Program-made: the position numbers and the translations under genes
In this document: piece after piece, positions 52,684 to 62,308 of the stretch
Layout of the letters: each line of letters begins with the position of its first letter
How positions within the stretch are numbered: the first letter of the stretch is position 1
DNA from: Hyphomonadaceae bacterium
Lineage (GTDB): Bacteria; Pseudomonadota; Alphaproteobacteria; Caulobacterales; Aquidulcibacteraceae
DNA length: 63,287 nt
Assembly (NCBI GenBank): GCA_022843225.1
Contig: JALHOC010000010.1
Coordinates: 1 to 63,287, forward strand
Direction: 5' to 3'
Notes under the pieces: model-generated
Told to the model about the DNA's origin: nothing
Databases searched by the model: none
What the model saw: the letters and a program-made list of their open reading frames with translations, nothing else

Positions 52684-53973
52684 TCAGGCCTTGAACGGAT
52701 CGCGCATCAAGATGACGTCCTCGCGCTCGGGGCTCGTCGACACCAAAGCCGCCGGGCAGCCGATCAATTCCTCGATGCGGCGGATATACTTAATCGCCTT
52801 CGCCGGCAGATCGCGCGAGGAGCGCGCGCCGCGCGTCGTCTCCTTCCATCCGTCCAGCGTCTCGTACATGGGTTCAACGGCTTGCTGGTCTTTCAGGCTC
52901 GCCGGCAAATAATCGATCAAAGCGCCACGCAATTTGTAGCCGGTGCAAATCTTGATCTCATCGAAGCCATCGAGAACATCGAGCTTCGTAAGCGCGATCC
53001 CGTCCGCGCCCGACAAGGCCACCGATTGGCGCACGAGCACGGCATCGAACCATCCGCAGCGCCGTGGGCGGCCTGTGTTGGTGCCGAATTCGTGCCCGAC
53101 TTCGCCAAGCTTCTTGCCGATATCGTCCTTCAGTTCGGTTGGAAACGGGCCGCCGCCCACGCGCGTTGTGTAGGCCTTCACCAACCCGAGCACGTAGCTC
53201 ACCTTGCCCGGCCCCACACCCGAGCCCGCCGACGCCTGGCCCGCAACCACGTTGGACGAGGTCACGAACGGATAGGTGCCGTGATCGACATCGAGCAGCA
53301 CGCCTTGGGCGCCTTCGAACAGTACGCGCTTTGAATCCTCGAACGCCGCATTCAGCACGCGCCAGGCCGGCTGCGCATAGGTCAGCACTTTCGGCGCGAT
53401 CGCGGCGAGGTCATGTTTCAGCGCTTCGACATCAATCTCCGGCAGATCAAGCCCACGGCGCAACGCGTTGTGGTGCGCGGTTAGCCGCTCGATCTTCCAC
53501 GCAATCGCTTCCGGATCGGCAAGATCCGCGACGCGCAATGCGCGGCGGCCAACCTTGTCTTCGTAGGCGGGGCCAATGCCGCGCTTGGTGGTGCCGATGG
53601 AAGCAGCGCCCGCCTGCGCTTCACGCGCGGCGTCGAGATCGCGGTGGAATGGCAGAATCAGGCAGGCTTGATCTGAGAGAACAAGTTTGGCCGGCGTGAT
53701 CGCCACGCCCTGCCCCGTGATTTTTTCGATCTCGGCGGCCAACGCCCAGGGATCGACCACCACGCCATTGCCGATAATCGAGAGCTTGCCCTGCACCACG
53801 CCCGAAGGCAGCAGTGCGAGCTTGTAGGTCGCATCGCCGACCACCAAAGTGTGCCCGGCATTGTGTCCGCCCTGAAAACGCACCACCACGTCAGCGCGAT
53901 GGCAGAGCCAATCGACGATTTTGCCTTTGCCTTCGTCGCCCCATTGGGCACCAACAACAACAACTCCAGACAT
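52684..53973 (-). CDS. purA: Adenylosuccinate synthetase
   Basis: A 429-residue PurA. The P-loop is GDEGKGK (~residues 10-16), with Asp and His of the active site in WGDEGKG and GGHNAGHT, then the [17 protein letters not shown] switch loop. It makes adenylosuccinate from IMP, GTP and aspartate. The start at 53973 ([10 protein letters not shown]) matches the family length; a TTG upstream would add three residues. Confidence 0.96.
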   Translation of the reverse strand: MSGVVVVGAQWGDEGKGKIVDWLCHRADVVVRFQGGHNAGHTLVVGDATYKLALLPSGVVQGKLSIIGNGVVVDPWALAAEIEKITGQGVAITPAKLVLSDQACLILPFHRDLDAAREAQAGAASIGTTKRGIGPAYEDKVGRRALRVADLADPEAIAWKIERLTAHHNALRRGLDLPEIDVEALKHDLAAIAPKVLTYAQPAWRVLNAAFEDSKRVLFEGAQGVLLDVDHGTYPFVTSSNVVAGQASAGSGVGPGKVSYVLGLVKAYTTRVGGGPFPTELKDDIGKKLGEVGHEFGTNTGRPRRCGWFDAVLVRQSVALSGADGIALTKLDVLDGFDEIKICTGYKLRGALIDYLPASLKDQQAVEPMYETLDGWKETTRGARSSRDLPAKAIKYIRRIEELIGCPAALVSTSPEREDVILMRDPFKA

Positions 53974-54090
53974 CAGATGCAAGCTCTCGCCTGCCCGGAG
54001 AGACCCTGCGCGCCCTTCGACAGGTGCTCGGCGCGCGGGCTTGGCTCAATTGCCGGCGCGTCGTAGCTGAATCGCGGCCTGTCGTCAAAA

Positions 54091-55383
54091 CTAGCGCGCG
54101 CCGCCCCAACCTGAAGGATCGAAGCTGCGCGGCGGCCAATCGGGCGCGATCGCCGGCGCCGCCGCAGCGCCGGAACGATCCAACAAGTGCGAGCGTCCAA
54201 GCGCTTCGCCGGCCTGATAGAGGACCTCCAGCAAGGCGGTATCCTTGATGTCGAGCTGACGCAGTTTATCGACATCCTTGGCTTTCATCTCTCGGCCCAA
54301 TAGCGTTTCAATATGCTCCGGGCGGCGAAACTCCGGTTCGTCGATCTCAAGGCGCACATCGAAGCGCTGATAGGTCAACGCCGGTTGGCCAGAGAGCAAG
54401 GGCGATGCTGCTTGCGCTTCGATCTCGCTATTCACGTACCAAGGGAAGCGAGGCCGCGAGAGCGTTTGCAGCAATGTGATTTGCTGCTGACTGATGTCGT
54501 GATTGTACCCCTCGATCGCGGCTTGCACTTTGGCCGAGTAGGCCATGCGGCGGAAATTCGACACCGGCTTGGCGCTTGAGCGGCGCTTGCGATTGCGCTT
54601 GGCGAAACGCTTACGCACATAGCCGGTGCCGACCGACCAGATCAACAAGTTCTCTTCGCCCAGCGGCCAATTGAATCCGAACGCGGGATCGGTCGCGGTC
54701 AGCAGCAATTGCAGCGCTGGATTGTTGTTGGGGCTGACGCCGCCATCGAAGAAATGCGCATGGCCCACGACGCGTCCGCGCGCATTGCGTTCGAGATCGA
54801 CGCGCACATCATTAAAATAGGTGGGCGCGGCGGCTGATCCCTGCACCAGATCGCGCAGATAGAAATCCGCGTTGGCGACCTCAGTGTCGCCAGGCGTGTC
54901 GAAATAGCGCCAACCAGCATTGTTCACCAGAATCCACGCCGAGCCGGTGTCGATGCGCTTGGCGTGGATGGCTAGGCCGGTTTTCAAATCCTGTGATCGC
55001 AGCGTGCGATCGCCCAGATATTCCAACAGCGCTTGCGTCAGCGCTGTGTTCTTGAATGCGGGCATCAGGAGCCGCAGAGGACCCGGCACTTGCGAGCGCG
55101 CGAAAATCGCTGGCAGCAAACGAAAATAGAGGTCGACGACCTCGCGCACACGCCATTCGAGCGCGAGCGTCGTGGCGATAATCGCGCCAGTGGATGTGCC
55201 GCCGATCAAATCGAAATAATGCGCGAGACGAAACTTCGACGGATCGCTGGAGCGTTCGCCCAAATGCCGTTCGAGTTCCGCCAAAACCCCCAGGCTCAAC
55301 AGCCCGCGCGAGCCTCCGCCATCCAAGGCCAGAATGCGCTTTGGACCCGGCGCACGAAATCGGTCCCGCAGATGAGCACCCAT
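54091..55383 (-). CDS. Patatin-like phospholipase
   Basis: A 430-residue patatin with the oxyanion loop DGGGSRG (21-27), the nucleophile Ser64 in GTSTG and Asp213 in DGGVSPNN. The catalytic domain fills about residues 15-260. The C-terminal ~150 residues are of unknown fold, with a basic KRNRKRRSS patch (~residue 265). It hydrolyses acyl esters. Its N-terminal layout resembles other stand-alone bacterial patatins; no CBASS genes are nearby. Confidence 0.88.
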   Translation of the reverse strand: MGAHLRDRFRAPGPKRILALDGGGSRGLLSLGVLAELERHLGERSSDPSKFRLAHYFDLIGGTSTGAIIATTLALEWRVREVVDLYFRLLPAIFARSQVPGPLRLLMPAFKNTALTQALLEYLGDRTLRSQDLKTGLAIHAKRIDTGSAWILVNNAGWRYFDTPGDTEVANADFYLRDLVQGSAAAPTYFNDVRVDLERNARGRVVGHAHFFDGGVSPNNNPALQLLLTATDPAFGFNWPLGEENLLIWSVGTGYVRKRFAKRNRKRRSSAKPVSNFRRMAYSAKVQAAIEGYNHDISQQQITLLQTLSRPRFPWYVNSEIEAQAASPLLSGQPALTYQRFDVRLEIDEPEFRRPEHIETLLGREMKAKDVDKLRQLDIKDTALLEVLYQAGEALGRSHLLDRSGAAAAPAIAPDWPPRSFDPSGWGGAR

Positions 55384-55449
55384 ATCTGTCCCCCTTCTGG
55401 AGCGGGGTCATCTTAGCCGTCGGTGGCGCAGCGGCAATGCTGCTCAGCG

Positions 55450-57030
55450 TCAGAACCGCAACACTTTGGCGTAACGCACCTGCGGCAGAGCCTTGATCTT
55501 AGCTAAAACGTCATCCGCCACGACCTGATCGACGCCGACAAGCGCGATTGCGTCTTGGCCTTCGGATTCGCGCCCCAGATGGAAGGTTGCGATGTTGATC
55601 TTGGCATCGCCCAAAAGCGTGCCAAGCGCGCCTATGAAGCCCGGCTTGTCGGAATTGTTGATGAACAGCATCACCGGATGAAACGGCGCCTCCAGCTGCA
55701 TCTCCTTCACTTCCGCGATTTTCGGTGCGCCAGCCACAACCGTGCCGGCCACGCGACGCCATTTGCCGCCGGTCTTCACCTTAATGCGGATGAGGCTGTC
55801 ATAGATGGGGCTGTCGTCGCGCGTCGATTCCGTGAGCGGCACGCCGCGTTCCTTGAGTAAGGCCGGCGCCGACACGACGTTCACATCCTGCAACAGCGGA
55901 CGCAATATGCCAGCAAGCACCGCCGAGGTCAGCGGCTTCATGTTGAGCCGCGAGACATCGCCTTCATACTCGATGGCGACCTCCTCCAAGCCCTCGTCTG
56001 CGACTTGGCCCGCGAACGCGCCAAGCTTTTCGGCCAATGCCGCGAATGGCCGGAGACGCGGCGCTTCTTCCGCCGAGATCGATGGCATGTTGAGCGCATT
56101 GGTGACCGCGCCCGTCATCAGATAATCGCTCATCTGCTCGGCCACTTGCAGCGCGACATTTTCCTGCGCCTCGTTGGTGGAAGCGCCAAGGTGCGGCGTG
56201 GCGATGAAGTTCGGCGCGCCGAACAGCACATTCTCCTTGGCGGGTTCGACTGTGAACACATCAAACGCCGCAGCCGCGACGTGCCCGCTATCGAGGGCTG
56301 CGCGTAGTGCGTGCTCATCGACGAGCCCCCCGCGCGCGGCATTGACGATCATCACGCCTTTCTTGGTCTTCGCGAGATTTTCCTTCGAGAGAATATTCTT
56401 TGTCTTCTCCGTCATCGGCACGTGCAGCGAGATCATATCCGCGCGCGCGAGCAATTCATCAAGCTCAACCTTCTCCACACCGATCTGAACAGCGCGCTCA
56501 GGCGAGAGGAATGGATCATAAGCGATCACCCTCATTTTCAGGCCAAGCGCGCGGTCGGCGACGATCGAACCGATATTGCCGCAACCAATGAGCCCCAGCG
56601 TTTTCGCGTAAAGCTCAACGCCCATGAAGCGGTTCTTCTCCCACTTGCCCGCTTGAGTAGAGACATTGGCCTCCGCGATCTGGCGTGCGGCCGCGAACAT
56701 CAGCGCGATGGCGTGCTCCGCGGTCGTGATCGAATTCCCGAACGGCGTGTTCATCACCACGATGCCCTTGGCGGTCGCGGCTGGGATATCGACGTTATCG
56801 ACGCCGATGCCGGCGCGGCCGATCACTTTCAGGTTCTTCGCCGCCGCGATGATGTCGGCTTTGACCTTGGTGGCGGAGCGAATAGCGAGGCCATCGTAGT
56901 GGCCGATGATCTCCTTGAGCTTTGCTGCATCGGGGCCGAGCTTCGGCTGGAAGTCCACTTCAATGCCGCGTTGCTTGAAGATGTTGACGGCCGCTTCGCT
57001 GAGTTCGTCGCTGATGAGTACTTTTGGCAT
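55450..57030 (-). CDS. serA: D-3-phosphoglycerate dehydrogenase
   Basis: A 526-residue long-form SerA. It has a substrate/NAD core (about residues 1-310: GRAGIGVDNVD, LGLIGCGNIGSIVADRA, NAARGGLVDE, and the catalytic His in PHLGAST), then an intervening ASB domain and a C-terminal ACT domain (about 455-526: MLFINNSDKPGFIGALG) that senses serine. It commits 3-phosphoglycerate to serine. It follows serC across a palindromic 131-nt gap. Confidence 0.96.
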   Translation of the reverse strand: MPKVLISDELSEAAVNIFKQRGIEVDFQPKLGPDAAKLKEIIGHYDGLAIRSATKVKADIIAAAKNLKVIGRAGIGVDNVDIPAATAKGIVVMNTPFGNSITTAEHAIALMFAAARQIAEANVSTQAGKWEKNRFMGVELYAKTLGLIGCGNIGSIVADRALGLKMRVIAYDPFLSPERAVQIGVEKVELDELLARADMISLHVPMTEKTKNILSKENLAKTKKGVMIVNAARGGLVDEHALRAALDSGHVAAAAFDVFTVEPAKENVLFGAPNFIATPHLGASTNEAQENVALQVAEQMSDYLMTGAVTNALNMPSISAEEAPRLRPFAALAEKLGAFAGQVADEGLEEVAIEYEGDVSRLNMKPLTSAVLAGILRPLLQDVNVVSAPALLKERGVPLTESTRDDSPIYDSLIRIKVKTGGKWRRVAGTVVAGAPKIAEVKEMQLEAPFHPVMLFINNSDKPGFIGALGTLLGDAKINIATFHLGRESEGQDAIALVGVDQVVADDVLAKIKALPQVRYAKVLRF

Positions 57031-57053
57031 TGGGGTTCTTCCTGAGGTTAACT

Positions 57054-57156
57054 CGTCATTCCGGGGCGACCGAAGGCCGAACCCGGAACCCAGGGGCAGT
57101 TGCGCTCTACAATCCCCTGGCTTCCGGATAGCGCATTCCGCGCGTCCGGAATGACG
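57054..57156. repeat. Long intergenic palindrome between serC and serA
   Basis: Outer arms CGTCATTCCGG (57054-57064) and CCGGAATGACG (57146-57156) are perfect complements. They extend further outwards (GTTAACTC and AAGAGTTAC flanks) with a 2-nt bulge, reaching the serC stop. Inner arms include CCCAGGGG (57090-57097) and CCCCTGG (57114-57120). The motif is typical of dispersed alphaproteobacterial palindromes starting with CGTCATTCC. Confidence 0.75.
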
Positions 57157-57161
57157 AAGAG

Positions 57162-58337
57162 TTACGCGGCTTTTGCGATGTTGCTCACGAGCGTCTCAAA
57201 CGCCCAATCGAGCCAAGGCGTCAGCGCTTCGAGATCGGAGGCGTCAATGGTTGCCCCGCACCAAAGGCGCAAGCCCGGCGGCGCCGCGCGATAAGAGCCG
57301 GCATCGAGCGCGACGCCTTCCTTTTCGAGCAACGCCGCAAGCTTCTTGGCGAACTCCGCTTGCGCATCGTCGGAAAGAGATGTCACGCGTGGATCGACGA
57401 CTTTGAGGCATACACTTGTGTTCGAGCGCGTGGCCCGGTCAGCGGCGAGATTCGCCACCCACGACGTACGTTCGGTCCAATCGAACAACACTGCGGCGTT
57501 CGCATTGGCGCGCGCGTGCAACGCTTCCAGCCCGCCAATGCTCTCAGCCCATCTCAAAGCATCGAGATAATCCTCGACGGCTAGCAGGGACGGCGTGTTG
57601 ATCGTTGCCCCCTCGAAGATTTCGAGATCGACCTTACCCTTCTTGGTGAGGCGGAAAATCTTCGGCAGCGGCCAAGACGGCGTGTAAGATTCAAGCCTAG
57701 CGATAGCGCGTGGCGAGAGTACGATCATGCCGTGCGCGGCTTCCCCGCCCAGCACTTTTTGCCATGAAAACGTGGTGACATCGCACTTCGACCAATCCAC
57801 CGTTTGGGCGAACGCCGCGCTAGTGGCGTCATTGATGGTGATGCCGGCGCGGTCGGCGGCGATCCAAGCGAAGTTGGCGATCTTAACGCCCGAGGTCGTG
57901 CCGTTCTGGGTGAAGATGATGTCGGCGTCCTCACGCGCCTGCGTGAAGGCCGGCAGCGCGCCATAGGGCGCTGTGTGAACCTTGGCGTCGAGTCTCAGCT
58001 GCTTCACCGCGTCGGTGACCCATTCCTCGCCGAAGCTCTCCCAAGCGAACACATCGACGGGCCGCGCGCCAAGCATCGTCCACATCGCCATTTCCATGGC
58101 GCCGGTATCGGAAGCGGGCACGATGGCGATCTTGTAATCGTCCGGCACGCCGAGGATGGCGCGGGTGCGGTCAATCGCTTCTTTCAGCTTGGCCTTGCCC
58201 GGCTTTGCGCGATGCGAACGACCGAGGGCAGCGCCGTTGAGCGCTTCCGTCGTCCAGCCAGGGCGTTTTTTGGTAGGTCCCGAGGAAAATCGGGAATCAG
58301 CCGGGCGCAAATCCGGCTTAGCGGGGATACCTGTCAT
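57162..58337 (-). CDS. serC: Phosphoserine aminotransferase
   Basis: A 391-residue PLP enzyme of the alphaproteobacterial SerC type: [12 protein letters not shown] start, [11 protein letters not shown] phosphate contact, and the PLP lysine in [15 protein letters not shown] (~residue 190). It makes phosphoserine from 3-phosphohydroxypyruvate and glutamate. The start at 58337 has GGGAGA ~9 nt upstream. It is the first gene of the serC-serA pair. Confidence 0.95.
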   Translation of the reverse strand: MTGIPAKPDLRPADSRFSSGPTKKRPGWTTEALNGAALGRSHRAKPGKAKLKEAIDRTRAILGVPDDYKIAIVPASDTGAMEMAMWTMLGARPVDVFAWESFGEEWVTDAVKQLRLDAKVHTAPYGALPAFTQAREDADIIFTQNGTTSGVKIANFAWIAADRAGITINDATSAAFAQTVDWSKCDVTTFSWQKVLGGEAAHGMIVLSPRAIARLESYTPSWPLPKIFRLTKKGKVDLEIFEGATINTPSLLAVEDYLDALRWAESIGGLEALHARANANAAVLFDWTERTSWVANLAADRATRSNTSVCLKVVDPRVTSLSDDAQAEFAKKLAALLEKEGVALDAGSYRAAPPGLRLWCGATIDASDLEALTPWLDWAFETLVSNIAKAA

Positions 58338-58470
58338 CAACGTGTCTCCCATCCTCACAGATGGACGTCCGCCGTTGGGAGCGGATGGCCCACTTACGAA
58401 TTGAAGGCATTCGGCGCCGTTTGCAACGGAGGAGACGGATTAGACTCAGTTGAGCGTCGGTGTGTCGCGG

Positions 58471-59493
58471 CTACTTCCCCCCTGTGACGACGATCCGCGG
58501 CGGCGGCTCCTCCGGCGGCGCGGGATGGGAGGTTGGCGGGCGCGTGTCCTCGACGCGCGCGATTGGGGTGGGTTCAAGTCCCGGCAAAATCGGCTCTTCG
58601 AAAATCGGCGGCAGCGCGGTGCGCGCGCGGCGTTTTTTGCGCTTCGGCGCATCGGGCTCTTCGGCCGCGCGATTGTGCAGGCGCGCGATCGAGCCATCCA
58701 ACTCGCCGCGCAGATACACAGCGACTTGCCCCAACAAACGCACGCTCGACAGCGTCTGGATCGCGCGCATATAGCCGCCGCGCCGCGACGCTTGATAACC
58801 GACCACGCTTTCGAGATCGAAGCGATCGCACCAATAGGGCGCGAGATCTGCAAAGGCCGAGCCCGTTACCGGGTCTTCGTCAACGCCCGCGCCCGGCGCA
58901 AAGAAGCGCGAGACGAAATCATAGGGCTTGCCCTCATCTGCTGGCGCGGTGACCACCAAGCAGCCCTGGCGCGGCCCGCGAATGATGCGGTTGATCGCCG
59001 CGATGTCGGGCTTCATCGTGCGCAAGGCGGCTTCCGTGTCGAGCACGACATTGGCGTACTCGCCGATGAAAGCATCGACAATCTCAACGCCGCCGAGCGC
59101 TGCTGACACGTCCTCTGGCGGCGTCCATGGGCTGCGCTGCTTGCGCGGCAGATCCAGCGTGTAGCCTTCCGGCGTCGCACGCACGATCAACGCCCCGGCA
59201 TGGGTGTCGAACACCACGACTTCCAAACCAGGCTCGATCTCCGACAACAACACCGCGCCCGCCGCCAAAGTGGCGTGGCCGCAGATCGGCACTTCGGTCG
59301 TCGGGGTGAACCAGCGCAGCTGGTAATTGCCTTTGAGCCCCGTGGGCGTCACGAACGCAGTCTCGCTGAGCTTGTTCTCCGCGGCGATGGCCTGCAGCGT
59401 GGCGTCCGGCAGCCAGCGCTCCAGCGGCACGACGCCCGCCGGATTGCCGGTAAACACGCGGTCGGTGAAGGCGTGAACGATCCAGATTTTCAT
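58471..59493 (-). CDS. PhzF-family isomerase with a C-terminal extension
   Basis: A 340-residue protein. Residues ~1-265 are the PhzF/DapF-like fold: TGNPAGVVPLE, ENKLSETAFV (catalytic Glu), CGHATLAAG and DEDPVTGSAFADLAPYW. The function is probably isomerisation of a small acid. The last ~75 residues are low-complexity, basic then Pro-rich (KRKKRRARTA, PPTSHPAPPEEPPP), not part of the family. It is probably the last gene of a folP-thiD-phzF operon. Confidence 0.88.
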   Translation of the reverse strand: MKIWIVHAFTDRVFTGNPAGVVPLERWLPDATLQAIAAENKLSETAFVTPTGLKGNYQLRWFTPTTEVPICGHATLAAGAVLLSEIEPGLEVVVFDTHAGALIVRATPEGYTLDLPRKQRSPWTPPEDVSAALGGVEIVDAFIGEYANVVLDTEAALRTMKPDIAAINRIIRGPRQGCLVVTAPADEGKPYDFVSRFFAPGAGVDEDPVTGSAFADLAPYWCDRFDLESVVGYQASRRGGYMRAIQTLSSVRLLGQVAVYLRGELDGSIARLHNRAAEEPDAPKRKKRRARTALPPIFEEPILPGLEPTPIARVEDTRPPTSHPAPPEEPPPRIVVTGGK

Positions 59494-59532
59494 GGGGCGA
59501 GTATGCGATCCCATGCGCGCGTGCGCGACCCC

Positions 59533-59551
59533 CCTCCCCTGGAGGGGGAGG
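59533..59551. repeat. GC-rich hairpin between thiD and the phzF-like gene
   Basis: CCTCCCC (59533-59539) pairs with GGGGAGG (59545-59551) around a 5-nt loop. It lies in a 90-nt gap inside the putative operon and may mark an mRNA processing or pause site; such C-rich/G-rich hairpins are often dispersed repeats. Confidence 0.5.
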
Positions 59552-59583
59552 CGAAATACGTGGGGCCAAGGACGAGCGGATGC

Positions 59584-60390
59584 CTAGCGCGTCGCCCAAT
59601 TGTGCTTCAGCGGGCCGTGGCCCTGGCCGAAGCCCGGCGCGTGCAGGATGGCTTGCATGAGATAGGCGCGAGCTTGCTCCACGGCATCGTCGAGGCTTGC
59701 ACCTTGCGCCATGTACGCGGCAATCGCCGAGGCGAGCGTGCAGCCGGTGCCATGGGTGGCGCGCGTGACGATGCGCGGGCTCTCGAACACGCGCTCGCCG
59801 TCGCGCGTCAGCAACACGTCGCGCACGCTATCGCCCTCAATATGGCCGCCCTTCACCAGCGCCGAGAACGCGCCCAATCTGTTGACCAGCACATCCGCAG
59901 CACGCCGTTGTCCCTGAAGGTCGCGCACCGGCACGCCTGTCAGCGCTTCAGCCTCAGGGGCATTAGGGGTGACCATCGCCGCGATCGGCATCATTTCATC
60001 GCGGATCACGGCCACCGCGTCCCCGCTCAGCAGCGACGCCCCACCCTTCGCGACCATGACCGGGTCGAGCACTACCGGCACGCCATCGCCGACAGCGTAC
60101 CAGGCTTCCATCACCGTGCACACATGCGCAGCCGAGCCCATCATGCCGAGCTTCCAGCAGTCGGCGCCGAGATCGCCCATCACCGCCTCGATCTGCTCGC
60201 GAACGATGCCCGGCGGAATCTCATGAACATTACTCACGCCGATCGTGTTTTGCACGGTGATCGCGGTGATCGCGGTCATGGCATAGCCACCAAGCGCGGC
60301 GATGGTCTTGATGTCGGCCTGGACGCCAGCCCCGCCGCCGGAATCGGAGCCGGCGATGATCAGAACACGGCCTTTGAACGGGTCGATCAT
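59584..60390 (-). CDS. thiD: Hydroxymethylpyrimidine/phosphomethylpyrimidine kinase
   Basis: A 268-residue ribokinase-fold enzyme with the ThiD start IAGSDSGGGAGVQADIKT, then VTPNAPEAEAL, and the catalytic HGTGCTLASAIAA near residue 215. It phosphorylates HMP twice in thiamine synthesis. Its ATG overlaps the folP stop by 4 nt (ATGA), so it is translationally coupled to folP. Confidence 0.95.
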   Translation of the reverse strand: MIDPFKGRVLIIAGSDSGGGAGVQADIKTIAALGGYAMTAITAITVQNTIGVSNVHEIPPGIVREQIEAVMGDLGADCWKLGMMGSAAHVCTVMEAWYAVGDGVPVVLDPVMVAKGGASLLSGDAVAVIRDEMMPIAAMVTPNAPEAEALTGVPVRDLQGQRRAADVLVNRLGAFSALVKGGHIEGDSVRDVLLTRDGERVFESPRIVTRATHGTGCTLASAIAAYMAQGASLDDAVEQARAYLMQAILHAPGFGQGHGPLKHNWATR

Positions 60391-61232
60391 GGCGATCCCT
60401 TAGGCGAGCCAAGCACCGCGCGCCAGAGCTTCAGCGCCTGCACCGTCTCGGCCACGTCATGCACGCGCACCATCGCTGCGCCCGCTTGCGTCGCCAGCAG
60501 CGCGGCGGCGAGCGAACCGCCGAGCCGATCATGGCGCGCATCGATGGCGCGCGGATCGATCTTGGCGATGAAGCTCTTGCGCGAGGCGCCGATCAGCACC
60601 GGCCTGCCGACCTCGTCGCGGATGCGGGCGACCGCGCCCAGCAGCGCCAGATTGTGCTCCAAGGTTTTGCCGAAACCAACACCGGGATCGACCCAGATGT
60701 CGCTCACGCCCCTGGCTTCCGCGGCAGTCACACGCCCGCGCAAGAAGGCGATCACTTCGGCGACGACGTCCTCGTAATGCGGCGCGTCCTGCATGGTGCG
60801 CGGCTCGCCCTTCATATGCATGAGGATCACAGGCGTCTGCAGCGCCGCCGCTTCTTCCAGCGCGCCGGGCGCTTGCAACGCGAGGACGTCGTTCCAGATC
60901 GTCGCGCCCGCCGCCATCGCGGCTCTGGCGACCTCGGGCTTCATGGTATCGATCGAAATCGGCGCCTCGGTCCGCTGGCGCACCGCGGCGATGATTGGCG
61001 TCACGCGCGCGATCTCTTCGGCTACATCGACAGGCTCGGCGCCGGGGCGTGTGGATTCCCCGCCAATGTCGATGATGTCAGCGCCTGCGTCCAACATGGC
61101 GACAGCGTGGGCCGCTGCTGCGGCGTCACTCCAAAGGCCGCCATCCGAGAACGAGTTTGGCGTGAGGTTCAGCACGCCCATGACGTGAGGCCCGCCAGCA
61201 AGGCGCGGCGGCGGCAGCGAGGACATGGTCAT
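60387..61232 (-). CDS. folP: Dihydropteroate synthase
   Basis: A 281-residue TIM-barrel enzyme with the pterin motif VMGVLNLTPNSFSDGG (~residues 17-32), then DIGGESTRPGA, SIDTMKP and the phosphate loop GASRKSFI. It joins pterin pyrophosphate and p-aminobenzoate in folate synthesis, and is the sulfonamide target. The start at 61232 lacks a clear ribosome-binding site; an ATG two codons later is an equal choice. Confidence 0.95.
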   Translation of the reverse strand: MTMSSLPPPRLAGGPHVMGVLNLTPNSFSDGGLWSDAAAAAHAVAMLDAGADIIDIGGESTRPGAEPVDVAEEIARVTPIIAAVRQRTEAPISIDTMKPEVARAAMAAGATIWNDVLALQAPGALEEAAALQTPVILMHMKGEPRTMQDAPHYEDVVAEVIAFLRGRVTAAEARGVSDIWVDPGVGFGKTLEHNLALLGAVARIRDEVGRPVLIGASRKSFIAKIDPRAIDARHDRLGGSLAAALLATQAGAAMVRVHDVAETVQALKLWRAVLGSPKGSP

Positions 61233-61315
61233 AGCATGCGCATGACAAACGCGATCCGCTTCGGCAAGCTCCGTCTCATGCCTTCTCCCCTCCGCGAGCG
61301 TCGGCGCATGCGACC

Positions 61316-61792
61316 ATGAGCGATTGGCGCATTCGTCTTGAACCTATGATCACGCCGGCGTTTCGCGCCTGGTGGCGCATCAGCCGGCCCGCCACGCTTG
61401 GCGTGCGCGGCATCGCCTGCGACATGGCAGGACGCGTGCTCCTGGTGCGCCATGGCTATGTCAAAGGCTGGCACCTGCCCGGCGGCGGGGTTGAGCGCGG
61501 CGAAACCGCGCCGGCCGCGATCGCGCGCGAAATGGCGGAGGAAGGCGGCGTTGCGGCGTTGGGCCTCCCCCGCATCGTTGGGCTCTACGCGAACCATGCG
61601 AACTTCGCGGGCGATCACATCGCGCTGTTTCGCATCGAAAGCTGGGCGGCGTGTCCGCCCCAGGCCAGCGCCCGCGAAATCGCCGAGCGCGACTTCTTCG
61701 CGTTGGACGCGCTGCCCGACGGCGTCACCTCAGCAACGCGCCGGAGGCTCGCCGAGGTGTTTGACGGCGCCCCCATCAGCGCTACATGGTAG
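61316..61792 (+). CDS. Nudix hydrolase
   Basis: A 158-residue protein with a Nudix box [23 protein letters not shown] (split here; about residues 57-79) after WHLP. Most of the box fits, though the final T/G-U part is Gly-Gly-Val. Substrate unknown. It sits between divergent folP and gloA, 17 nt ahead of gloA, probably in one transcript. Confidence 0.88.
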   Translation: MSDWRIRLEPMITPAFRAWWRISRPATLGVRGIACDMAGRVLLVRHGYVKGWHLPGGGVERGETAPAAIAREMAEEGGVAALGLPRIVGLYANHANFAGDHIALFRIESWAACPPQASAREIAERDFFALDALPDGVTSATRRRLAEVFDGAPISATW

Positions 61793-61809
61793 CACGAAGA
61801 GGAGCCTCC

Positions 61810-62250
61810 ATGCGCTATCTGCACACCATGATCCGCGTCGGCGACCTCGATGCGGCGCTCGATTTCTTTTGCGCCAAATTAGGCTTGATCGAGCTCTACC
61901 GCAGCGAGAACCAAGCCGGGCGCTTCACGCTCGTGTTTCTGTGTGCGCCGGAGGATGTCGAGCTTGCGCGCGAGCGCAAGGGACCGATGGTGGAGCTCAC
62001 CTACAATTGGGATGAGCACGATTATAGCGGCGGTCGCAATTTTGGCCACCTCGCCTATCGCGTGAAGGATATCTACGTCGCGTGCCAAAAGCTGATGGAC
62101 GCGGGCGTCACCATAAATCGCCCGCCGCGCGATGGGCACATGGCCTTCGTGCGCTCGCCGGACGGCATCTCCATTGAATTGCTGCAGGAGGGCGAGCGCT
62201 TGGCGCCGCAAGAGCCATGGGCGTCAATGCCGAACACGGGTGCCTGGTAA
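61810..62250 (+). CDS. gloA: Lactoylglutathione lyase (glyoxalase I)
   Basis: A 146-residue VOC-fold enzyme: [19 protein letters not shown] start, metal ligands His5, Glu in MVELTYNW, His in GHLAYRV and Glu in SIELLQ. It converts the methylglyoxal-glutathione hemithioacetal to lactoylglutathione. AGAGGAG precedes the ATG at 61810. Upstream is the Nudix gene on the same strand. Confidence 0.94.
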   Translation: MRYLHTMIRVGDLDAALDFFCAKLGLIELYRSENQAGRFTLVFLCAPEDVELARERKGPMVELTYNWDEHDYSGGRNFGHLAYRVKDIYVACQKLMDAGVTINRPPRDGHMAFVRSPDGISIELLQEGERLAPQEPWASMPNTGAW

Positions 62251-62257
62251 AGCAAAA

Positions 62258-62285
62258 GGGCCGCGCTCCTTCCGGAACGCGGCCC
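62258..62285 (-). terminator. Rho-independent terminator
   Basis: GGGCCGCG (62258-62265) pairs with CGCGGCCC (62278-62285), with a partly self-complementary loop. On the minus strand it is followed by TTTTGCTTT, so it ends the secreted duplicated-domain gene; it also lies just after gloA. Confidence 0.8.
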
Positions 62286-62308
62286 CTCATATCTACGTCA
62301 CATGACGC

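Noticed and set aside
54091-55383. Patatin as a CBASS effector (CapV-like)
   Set aside because: No CD-NTase, Cap2/Cap3 or HORMA gene nearby; neighbours are purA and serA.
59200-60777. A ~525-codon plus-strand frame opposite phzF, thiD and folP
   Set aside because: Antisense to three recognised enzymes that overlap as an operon.
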